A stretch of DNA of 14,673 nt from Treponema sp. UBA3662. GTDB taxonomy: Bacteria; Spirochaetota; Spirochaetia; Treponematales; Treponemataceae. Under the pieces are notes generated by a model. It was given only the letters and a program-made list of their open reading frames with translations. It had not been told where the DNA came from and did not search any database. The position numbers were made by a program, and so were the translations under genes. Below, one piece after another: positions 1-6,735 of the stretch (positions are counted from its first letter, which is position 1; every line of letters starts with the position of its first letter). The stretch covers positions 1 through 14,673 of the forward strand of contig DFJV01000030.1 in assembly GCA_002373205.1 (NCBI GenBank). Direction: 5' to 3'.

Positions 1-722
1 CTTTGACAGACTCTACTTCTAAAGGCAAACCTGATATTGAGGCTGTGGACCTTACAACACGCATGCACTCGCTTACAGATATTCTAGAGTGTACAACAAA
101 GCCTATTATTTACGATGGTGATACAGGTGACATTCCAGAGCATTTTGTATTTACAGTTCGTACCCTTGAGCGCAACGGTGTTAGTGCCGTAATTATCGAA
201 GACAAAAAAGGTCTCAAAAAGAACTCTCTCTTCGGTACAGAAGCAAAACAGGTTCTTGCAACAGAAGAAGAATTCTGTGAAAAGATTGCTGCCGGTAAAA
301 AAGCTCAGGTTACAAAAGACTTTATGATTATTGCCCGCATTGAAGAAATCATTGCAGGTTACTCTGTTGATGAAGCTATTAAGAAGGCATTTGCTGCAGT
401 TCGTGCCGGTGCCGACGGTGTAATGATTCACTCTAAGGACAAAAGCGGAATGGATATCAAAGAGTTCTGTCAGAAATTCCGTGCAGAATACAAAAATATT
501 CCTATCGTACTTGTCCCGACAACTTATAATCAGTTTACAGAAGACGAACTCGCTGAATGGGGTGCAAACATCATCATTTATGCAAACCATATGCTGCGCG
601 CAAGCTACCCTGCAATGGTAAAATGCGCCGAAACAATTTTGAAGGCAGAACGCTCTCTCGAAGTAAACGACATTTGTATGCCGATTAAGCAGATTCTTGA
701 GCTCATCCCTGGTACTAAATAA
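1..722 (+). CDS. aepX: Phosphoenolpyruvate mutase, C-terminal part (5' end outside window)
   Basis: Converts phosphoenolpyruvate to phosphonopyruvate, the C-P bond-forming first step of phosphonate biosynthesis, in the cytoplasm. The reading frame is open to the window edge (first whole codon at 3), so the N-terminus is missing; no methionine there looks like a true start. About 240 residues are visible. They include the isocitrate-lyase-superfamily metal site DGDTG (about residues 38-42 of the visible part) and the mutase lid motif EDKKGLKKNS (66-75), whose K-x-N-S pattern separates PEP mutase from PEP hydrolases and lyases. Further hallmarks are ARIEE, GADGVMIHSK and YANHMLR. The DTG-x3-EHF version resembles the long (about 430-residue) form with an extra N-terminal nucleotidyltransferase-like domain; whether that is present here cannot be seen. 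The next gene starts 14 bp downstream, so they are almost certainly one operon. Confidence 0.93.
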   Translation, partial: LTDSTSKGKPDIEAVDLTTRMHSLTDILECTTKPIIYDGDTGDIPEHFVFTVRTLERNGVSAVIIEDKKGLKKNSLFGTEAKQVLATEEEFCEKIAAGKKAQVTKDFMIIARIEEIIAGYSVDEAIKKAFAAVRAGADGVMIHSKDKSGMDIKEFCQKFRAEYKNIPIVLVPTTYNQFTEDELAEWGANIIIYANHMLRASYPAMVKCAETILKAERSLEVNDICMPIKQILELIPGTK

Positions 723-736
723 TTAAGGAAAACTAA

Positions 737-1861
737 ATGATCAGACCATCATATTTTTACGATTTATTGATTAAAAACGGCACAGATTTTTTTGCAGGAG
801 TTCCAGACTCTCTTCTTAAAAACATCTGCGCCTACATTACAGATAACACTCCTGCAGAAAATCACATTATTTCTGCAAACGAAGGAAGCGCAACAGGCCT
901 TGCAACTGGTTATCACCTTGCAACTGGTAAAATCCCTATGATTTACATGCAGAACTCGGGCGAAGGAAACATGGTAAATCCTCTTATGTCTATCGCAGAC
1001 CCTGATGTTTACTCAATTCCTATGCTGATTGTAATCGGCTGGCGCGGAGAACCTGGCGTACACGATGAACCTCAGCACGTAAAACAGGGAAAAGTTACCT
1101 GCGACCTTCTGGATGCAATGAAGGTTCCTTACGAAGTTCTTTCTGACAACGAAGCTGATTTACCAGCTCAGTTTGAAAAGGCCTACAAATATATTAAAGA
1201 AAACAATGCCCAGTACGCCTTTGTAATCCGCAAGGGAACTTTTGACGAATACAAACTTCAGAATAACATTCCTGTAGAAGGAAAAATGAGCCGCGAAGAA
1301 GCAATCGAAAAAATCATGCTTTCTGCAGATGACAGAACTGCCTTTGTTTCTACAACAGGTATGATTAGCCGCGAGCTTTACGAACTCCGCGATAAGCACA
1401 ATATGGGCCACGACCGCGACTTCCTTACAGTTGGCGGAATGGGTCACGCAAGCCAGATTGCCCTTGCAATTGCAATGCAGAAAAAAGACCGACAGGTATT
1501 CTGTGTAGACGGAGACGGAGCTTCTATCATGCAGATGGGCGGTATGGCAACAATCGGAAGCCGTAAACCTTCTAACTACGTTCACTTTGTTTTGAATAAT
1601 GGTGCCCATGACTCAGTCGGAGGTCAGCCTACAGTTGGCCGCGAAGTTGACTTCTGCGAAATTGCAGAAGGCTGCGGCTATGAAAACGTAGTGAAAGTTA
1701 CCACTCCAGAAGAACTCGATGCAGTTTTAGATGATGCAGAGACAAAAGAAAAACTTACTTTTGTGGAAGTACTAGTAAGAAAGGGTGCTCGCAAAGATTT
1801 GGGGCGTCCTAGATCAACTCCGGTTGAAAACAAAATCGCTTTGATGAATTTTTTGAAATAA
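737..1861 (+). CDS. aepY: Phosphonopyruvate decarboxylase (ThDP-dependent)
   Basis: Decarboxylates phosphonopyruvate to phosphonoacetaldehyde, the step that makes the unfavourable PEP mutase reaction irreversible. The 374-residue length is normal for the family. The N-terminal pyrimidine-binding domain carries the ThDP-activating glutamate in ISANEGSATG (E49). The C-terminal pyrophosphate domain has the GDG...NN metal/ThDP motif (GDG 259-261, NN 287-288). FAGVPDSLLK near the N-terminus and NNGAHDSVGGQPT are characteristic of this decarboxylase rather than of acetolactate synthase. The ATG at 737 is preceded by AAGGAA at 725-730. The gap to aepX is 14 bp and to the next gene 13 bp, giving a three-gene operon in pathway order. 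Also called ppd or fom2-like in other systems. Confidence 0.95.
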   Translation: MIRPSYFYDLLIKNGTDFFAGVPDSLLKNICAYITDNTPAENHIISANEGSATGLATGYHLATGKIPMIYMQNSGEGNMVNPLMSIADPDVYSIPMLIVIGWRGEPGVHDEPQHVKQGKVTCDLLDAMKVPYEVLSDNEADLPAQFEKAYKYIKENNAQYAFVIRKGTFDEYKLQNNIPVEGKMSREEAIEKIMLSADDRTAFVSTTGMISRELYELRDKHNMGHDRDFLTVGGMGHASQIALAIAMQKKDRQVFCVDGDGASIMQMGGMATIGSRKPSNYVHFVLNNGAHDSVGGQPTVGREVDFCEIAEGCGYENVVKVTTPEELDAVLDDAETKEKLTFVEVLVRKGARKDLGRPRSTPVENKIALMNFLK

Positions 1862-1874
1862 CAGGCGGAAAACT

Positions 1875-3713
1875 ATGGTTAGACAGGCAGTAATTGTTGC
1901 AGGCGGACTCGGCAGCCGCTTTGGCGATAGAACAAAAGAAATGCCGAAAGGCTTTATAGAAATTGATGGCGTTCCAATGGTTGAACGCTCGGTTCAGAAG
2001 CTGATTGCAGCCGGAATCGAAGAAATCATTATCGGAACAGGCCACTGCTCTGAATATTATGACGAGCTTGCAAAAAAATATCACATCATTAAAACAGTCC
2101 GCAATGACAACTATGCAAATACAAGCAGCATGGGTACTCTTGCAGTCTGCGCACCGCTTATCAAGGGGGATTTCATTCTTCTTGAAAGTGATTTGATTTA
2201 TGATGCAGTAGGACTTAAAGTTTTGCAGAATGAAGAGCGCGATAACGTAATTCTCGCAAGCGGAAAATCAAACAGTCACGACGAAGTTTACCTTGCCGCA
2301 AACGATGACGATGTATTAACCGACGTAAGTAAAGATAAATCTGTCATCCCGAATCCTGCCGGCGAACTTGTAGGAATTACAAAAATCAGCAGGACTTGTC
2401 TTGACAAGATGATGGACTACTACAAGAGCGATGCATCACTTATTAAAATTGATTATGAAAATGTCCTTAAGCATGTTTCAACAAGCATGGACGAACCTGT
2501 TTACGTTCACAAAATTGAATACTATGCCTGGACAGAAATTGATGACGAAAGCATGCTGGAACGTGCTACAAAAGAAATCTGGCCTCGTATTGTAGAAAAC
2601 GAATCTTTATGGAATGTTCGCCGCGAAGTTCTTTTGAACCCGGGCCCTTCTACAACTACAGACAGCGTAAAATATGCTCAGGTTGTTGCAGATATCTGCC
2701 CTCGCGAGCTTGAATTCGGAAAACTTATGGAAGATGTTGCTGAAGGCCTTACAGAAGTCTGCGCAGACCCGAAAGAATACATCAGTGTAATGTTCGGCTG
2801 TTCAGGAACTGGTGCAGACGAAGCAATGGTTAGCTCTTGTGTTCCTCCTGACGGAAAGCTTCTGGTAGTAGATAACGGTTCTTACGGTGCCCGCCTTGCA
2901 AAAATTGCCAGCGTTTACGGCATTGATATGGATGTATTCAAATCATCTACCTACGAGCCAATCGACATCAAGGCTCTTGAAAAGCAGATGAAGAGCAAAA
3001 AATATACAACTTTTGCAATCGTTTTCCACGAAACAACAACAGGTCTCTTGAACGACCTTGCTACAATCTGTCCTATGGCAAAAAAATACGGAATGACAAC
3101 AATCTGTGATATCGTATCTGCTTATGGTGGTATGCCAATCGACCTTGGTAAATTTGGAATTGACTTTGCGACAAGTACATCAAACAAGCATATCGGCGGT
3201 ATGGCTGGCGTTGGTTTTGTTGTATGCAAACGCGATGAACTTCTTAAGCAGAAAGACTGGCCAATGCGTAACTACTACCTCAACCTTTACGACCAGTACA
3301 AATACTTCCTTGAAACAAAGCAGACCCGCTTTACTCCACCTGTACAGACTTTCTATGCCCTTAAACAGGCAATTACAGAAACAAAGGTAGAGACAATCGA
3401 AAAACGCTATGACCGCTTCACGGCCTGCTGGGAAATCCTTGTAAAATCACTCGATGAAATAGGACTTAAGATGCTCGTAGACAGAAAGTATCAGAGTCAT
3501 TTCATCACAGCGATCTTGATTCCGGAAACACCAAAATACAGTTTCACAGCACTTCACGATTATGCAAAATCATTTGGCTTTACAATCTACCCCGGGAAGC
3601 TTGGCAACATAGACACATTCCGTATTGCCAACATGGGTGACATTAAGCCTGAAGAAATGACACATTTTACATGTGTGTTGCGTGATTATATGAAATCAAT
3701 TGGTGTGTGTTAA
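1875..3713 (+). CDS. pntC: Fused phosphonate cytidylyltransferase and 2-aminoethylphosphonate transaminase (PntC-AEPT)
   Basis: A bifunctional 612-residue protein. Residues 1 to about 245 form a LicC-like nucleotidyltransferase: AGGLGSRFGDRTKEMPK (9-25) is the NTP-binding loop with its lysine, ESDLIYD (104-110) supplies one metal aspartate and EIDDE (221-225) the second. Residues about 250-612 form a fold-type I PLP transaminase of the AEP:pyruvate (PhnW) type: LLNPGPSTTT (253-262), the cofactor aspartate in ICDIVSAYGG (D412) and the Schiff-base lysine in TSNKHIGG (K438). Expected reactions are phosphonoacetaldehyde plus an amino donor to AEP, then AEP plus CTP to CMP-AEP. Such a fusion is known in Treponema denticola as a CMP-AEP-forming enzyme. 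Both domains look complete. The start at 1875 has GGCGGAA upstream at 1864-1870. It points to a macromolecular destination for AEP, since nucleotidyl activation normally precedes transfer to a lipid or glycan. Confidence 0.93.
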   Translation: MVRQAVIVAGGLGSRFGDRTKEMPKGFIEIDGVPMVERSVQKLIAAGIEEIIIGTGHCSEYYDELAKKYHIIKTVRNDNYANTSSMGTLAVCAPLIKGDFILLESDLIYDAVGLKVLQNEERDNVILASGKSNSHDEVYLAANDDDVLTDVSKDKSVIPNPAGELVGITKISRTCLDKMMDYYKSDASLIKIDYENVLKHVSTSMDEPVYVHKIEYYAWTEIDDESMLERATKEIWPRIVENESLWNVRREVLLNPGPSTTTDSVKYAQVVADICPRELEFGKLMEDVAEGLTEVCADPKEYISVMFGCSGTGADEAMVSSCVPPDGKLLVVDNGSYGARLAKIASVYGIDMDVFKSSTYEPIDIKALEKQMKSKKYTTFAIVFHETTTGLLNDLATICPMAKKYGMTTICDIVSAYGGMPIDLGKFGIDFATSTSNKHIGGMAGVGFVVCKRDELLKQKDWPMRNYYLNLYDQYKYFLETKQTRFTPPVQTFYALKQAITETKVETIEKRYDRFTACWEILVKSLDEIGLKMLVDRKYQSHFITAILIPETPKYSFTALHDYAKSFGFTIYPGKLGNIDTFRIANMGDIKPEEMTHFTCVLRDYMKSIGVC

Positions 3714-3736
3714 AGAATACAACTATGCGAACATGA

Positions 3737-3765
3737 TTGTAAAAAATAATATTTTTGATTATAGT
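3737..3765 (+). promoter_or_regulatory. Candidate sigma-70-type promoter before the first YidC-sulfatase gene
   Basis: TTGTAA at 3737-3742 and TATAGT at 3760-3765 are separated by 17 bp, with an AT-rich spacer. A start site about 7 bp after the -10 box would leave a leader of only about 16 nt before the ATG at 3788. The same hexamer order, spacing and an A-run then T-run spacer recur before the second paralogue, which supports function. Read-through from the phosphonate operon is also possible, since no terminator is visible between 3714 and 3736. Confidence 0.6.
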
Positions 3766-3787
3766 AGTTTTAAGAGTTAAAATCATT

Positions 3788-6604
3788 ATGAATTTTTTAT
3801 ATAATATTATTATAAGTCCAATTGAAACAATTGTTGATTGGGTATTTCTTTTTGTCATAAATAAAATACATGCAGTTGGCGTGATAGGTGCGGTCTTTGG
3901 AGTAAGCCTTGTAATAAACTTTCTTGCACTGCCCTTATACAATATTGCAGACCGTATTCAAGAAAAAGAAAGAAACATACAAATGCAGCTTTCAAAATGG
4001 GTCAAACACATCAAAAAACATTTCAAAGGCGATGAGCGTTTTATGATGTTGCAGACATATTATCGCGAAAATAATTATCACCCGCTATATGCTCTGCGTT
4101 CTAGTCTTTCTATTCTTATAGAGATACCATTTTTTATCGCAGCATATCATTATTTAAGTCATAACACAACATTAACAGGCGCTTCATGGTGGATTTTTAA
4201 GGATTTAGGTTCTCCAGATAGTTTACTAAGAATTCCTTTTGGAGGAGAACGAAGTTATAGTATAAATGTGCTTCCAATATTAATGACCATAATAAATTTT
4301 GTATCTGGAGCAATTTATTTAAAGAACACACCTTTAAAGGAAAAAGTTCAAATTTATGGATTGGCTATTGTATTTTTATTTCTTCTCTATAATTCACCTT
4401 CGGGACTTGTTTGCTATTGGATTTTAAATAATATATTCTCTCTGTTTAAAAATATAATTATGAAACAAAAGAATCCAAAGAAAATTCTTCATATAATTGT
4501 TAGTGTTATTTTTATTTCCATATCATTATTCTTTTTTTCCCAAAGTGGCGCTATATGGAGAAAATGTGCAATCCTACTTTTTTCTATAGTAATAGTAATA
4601 TTACCATTTATATCAAAACTCTTTAAACATATAAAAATAAATATCTCTTCAGCAACAATAAAAAATATATCTAAAAATAACCTTCCAATTCTTATACTTA
4701 GTGGAATAGGAACAACTTTACTTTCCGGCTTTTTACTGCCATCAATAATAATCTCATCAAGCCCGGTGGAGTTTTCATTTTTAGGAAAAACTTCTTCTCC
4801 ATTTTCGTATATCTATGTCACGCTATCTATATTTTTTGGTTTCTTTGTTTTCTGGCCATACGTTATTTATCATTTGTTTAGTGAAAAAATAAAAAGAATT
4901 CTTGCATTCCTCTCTTTTCTTATATTTACTTTAGCTCTTTCAAACGCTTTTATCTTCAAATATGACTACGGAATTATAGAAGTTGTTTTTAATGTGGAAC
5001 ACATGTCCGCTTTAAAAGTATACACTCCCTTTTATACAATATTGCCCCTCTGTTTTTTTACAGCAATTTGTATCTTCTGGAATCTACTTAAACAAAAACA
5101 TCTAAACTTTATTATTACAGTAACTTTAATTCTTTGTCTTGCACAGCTTCCTATAGGAATTGCAAATATAAACAAGATAAACAAATCTTTTTCTGAATTA
5201 AAAAAGGTTAAAGAAAATGAAATACCTGTTGATTCAACTGAAATTGAAAAATTTATTCATCTTTCAAAAACAAAGAAAAATGTCATCCTATTGTTTATGG
5301 ATAGAGCCATAGGTTGCTACCTCCCTTATTTTCTTGATCAGTTCCCGCAATATAAAAAGAGTTTTGATGGATTTATAAATTACGAAAACACTCTAAGTTA
5401 TGGGGCTTATACATTAACAGGTTCACCTCCTATGTTTGCCGGGTATGAATATACTCCAGAAGAAATGGCTGCAAGAAATTCTGAACTTCTTGTAAAAAAA
5501 CATAATGAAGCTACAATTCTTTTACCCACTCTTTTTGGAGAAAAAGGTTGGTTTTCTACAATTATTAATCCTCCGTGGTCCAATTATAAACCATCTATTG
5601 AAAAAGATTTTTCAGAATTTGATGGAATGGATAATGTCTTAGTAAAAAATATAGAAGGACTATACTCAAAAAAATATGATACTATTCTTTCCAAAGAAAA
5701 TGCAAAAACCACTTTTGAAATAGACAATATCTGTCGTCATGAAATAATCAATTTTAATACTTTACAAATTCTTCCTCCAATTTTTAGAAATACTTTTTAT
5801 AAAAACTGTAGAAATCCTATCACCAATACAAAGGCGTTTATAGACAATTTCTCTGGATTGTATTTCATAAATGAAGAAACTGATTTTACATCAGAAACTG
5901 ACAATTATATTTTTTACGCAAATGAAACCATTCATCACCCAACATATCTAAATGATGCATTTGATTACCCTTTGTTTAAACAGAATAACAATACAGGACT
6001 TTATAAAACATACGATACTTTTGAAACGCAATTATATGAAGTACAATGTGCTGTATTCATAAAACTTGCTAACTATTTTGATTACCTAAGAAAAAATAAT
6101 GCTTATGATAATTCAAGGATTATTATAGTTTCCGATCATGGTTATCATGTGAATATGACACACTATAATAATTTCAACATGAGCAATGTGGATTCTATCT
6201 ATAACTTTAAGAGAGGTAATCGTCAAATACCAAATAGTTTTGCCTGTACTCTCATGTTTAAGGATTTTAATTGCACTGAACCAATAAAGAATGACAAGAC
6301 ATTTATGACAAATGCTGATGCTTTCTTTCTTGTGAAAGAAGGATTGGATCTCTCTGAGATAAATCCATTCACAAAAAAGAAATTCGTTACAAACAAAGAG
6401 AATGGAATAAACTTATTTTTCCAGGTTTCTGGTGAAATCGATGCAGATCAAATGCAAGACAGGACGCAGATTACATTCGACGAGAAGACAGCATGGCATT
6501 TTGTTCCTGGGGAAATCAATAATCCTAAAAATTGGATTCCCTATAAAAAATGGAAATCTGGCAATGCTAATTCTCAATCAAATGATACCTCTACACAAAA
6601 ATAG
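3788..6604 (+). CDS. YidC/Oxa1-like membrane domain fused to sulfatase/phosphoethanolamine-transferase-like domain (copy A)
   Basis: A 938-residue inner-membrane protein with a likely periplasmic catalytic half; exact reaction unknown. Residues 1 to about 228 resemble a YidC core: an amphipathic start, a first core helix (about 28-52), a basic cytoplasmic loop, then LIEIPFFIAAYHYL and SPSGLVCYWILNN, classic YidC signatures. The conserved groove Arg of the first core helix is replaced by Asn (N44, in SLVINFLALPL). About seven further hydrophobic segments span 235-460. From about 490 an alkaline-phosphatase-superfamily domain follows: ILLFMDRA (D505), probable nucleophile T542 in YTLTGSPPM, NETIHHP (712-718) and SDHG with D783 and H784. 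The start at 3788 is preferred over an upstream in-frame TTG at 3755 because it matches the paralogue's MNFLYNIIISPIE. Only a weak Shine-Dalgarno (AAGAG, 3772-3776) is seen. This copy is markedly AT-rich: 9 of 60 bases are G/C at 4621-4680. Candidate role: transfer of a phosphonate or phosphate headgroup on the outer face of the membrane (inference). Confidence 0.85.
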   Translation: MNFLYNIIISPIETIVDWVFLFVINKIHAVGVIGAVFGVSLVINFLALPLYNIADRIQEKERNIQMQLSKWVKHIKKHFKGDERFMMLQTYYRENNYHPLYALRSSLSILIEIPFFIAAYHYLSHNTTLTGASWWIFKDLGSPDSLLRIPFGGERSYSINVLPILMTIINFVSGAIYLKNTPLKEKVQIYGLAIVFLFLLYNSPSGLVCYWILNNIFSLFKNIIMKQKNPKKILHIIVSVIFISISLFFFSQSGAIWRKCAILLFSIVIVILPFISKLFKHIKINISSATIKNISKNNLPILILSGIGTTLLSGFLLPSIIISSSPVEFSFLGKTSSPFSYIYVTLSIFFGFFVFWPYVIYHLFSEKIKRILAFLSFLIFTLALSNAFIFKYDYGIIEVVFNVEHMSALKVYTPFYTILPLCFFTAICIFWNLLKQKHLNFIITVTLILCLAQLPIGIANINKINKSFSELKKVKENEIPVDSTEIEKFIHLSKTKKNVILLFMDRAIGCYLPYFLDQFPQYKKSFDGFINYENTLSYGAYTLTGSPPMFAGYEYTPEEMAARNSELLVKKHNEATILLPTLFGEKGWFSTIINPPWSNYKPSIEKDFSEFDGMDNVLVKNIEGLYSKKYDTILSKENAKTTFEIDNICRHEIINFNTLQILPPIFRNTFYKNCRNPITNTKAFIDNFSGLYFINEETDFTSETDNYIFYANETIHHPTYLNDAFDYPLFKQNNNTGLYKTYDTFETQLYEVQCAVFIKLANYFDYLRKNNAYDNSRIIIVSDHGYHVNMTHYNNFNMSNVDSIYNFKRGNRQIPNSFACTLMFKDFNCTEPIKNDKTFMTNADAFFLVKEGLDLSEINPFTKKKFVTNKENGINLFFQVSGEIDADQMQDRTQITFDEKTAWHFVPGEINNPKNWIPYKKWKSGNANSQSNDTSTQK

Positions 6605-6628
6605 AACTTTGCTTTTCAAGCCAAAAAC

Positions 6629-6659
6629 AGTCAGTTTCCGCTCTATACAGAAACTGACT
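6629..6659. repeat. 10-bp inverted repeat between the two YidC-sulfatase genes
   Basis: AGTCAGTTTC (6629-6638) pairs perfectly with GAAACTGACT (6650-6659) around an 11-nt loop. It lies 25 bp after the copy A stop codon. There is no T-run after it on the + strand, so it is not a classic intrinsic terminator for copy A. The only adjacent run is AAAAA at 6623-6627, which would read as U's after the hairpin on the - strand. It could slow transcription, protect the 3' end of the mRNA, or be a non-functional palindrome. Confidence 0.5.
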
Positions 6660-6683
6660 ATGGACAATTACTTCGCCCCAGGA

Positions 6684-6712
6684 TTGTAAAAAAACACATT
6701 TTTCTTTATAAT
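6684..6712 (+). promoter_or_regulatory. Candidate sigma-70-type promoter before the second YidC-sulfatase gene
   Basis: TTGTAA at 6684-6689 and a perfect TATAAT at 6707-6712 are spaced 17 bp apart. The layout matches the promoter before copy A: ATTGTAAAAAA at the -35 end and ATTTTT in the spacer. A start about 7 bp later would give a leader of about 17 nt, with no clear Shine-Dalgarno before the ATG at 6736. It would drive copy B and, through tight spacing, the SGNH and MBOAT genes. Confidence 0.68.
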
Positions 6713-6735
6713 AGATATTCTAAATTAGTACCACT

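Noticed and set aside
84..590. 168-codon antisense ORF across aepX
   Set aside because: It is the opposite strand of a well-conserved enzyme. Its protein is a Cys/Phe/Asn-rich shadow with no recognisable family and no ribosome binding site.
1160..1609. 149-codon antisense ORF across the decarboxylase gene
   Set aside because: Shadow of a strongly conserved coding region; no motif, no start signal, and no neighbour on that strand.
3733..3780. Fifteen-codon ORF (ATG to TAA) between the phosphonate operon and the first fusion gene
   Set aside because: It covers the predicted promoter, is very AT-rich, has no ribosome binding site, and would not be on the transcript if that promoter is used.
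3755..3787. In-frame upstream TTG start for the first YidC-sulfatase gene
   Set aside because: The added 11 residues have no counterpart in the paralogue, and the TTG lies within the predicted promoter. The ATG at 3788 matches the paralogue's N-terminus exactly.
3788..4475. Calling the N-terminal half a housekeeping YidC insertase
   Set aside because: The conserved groove Arg is Asn, the protein is fused to a sulfatase-like domain, the gene is duplicated, and it lies in a surface-modification cluster without the rnpA/jag neighbours typical of yidC.
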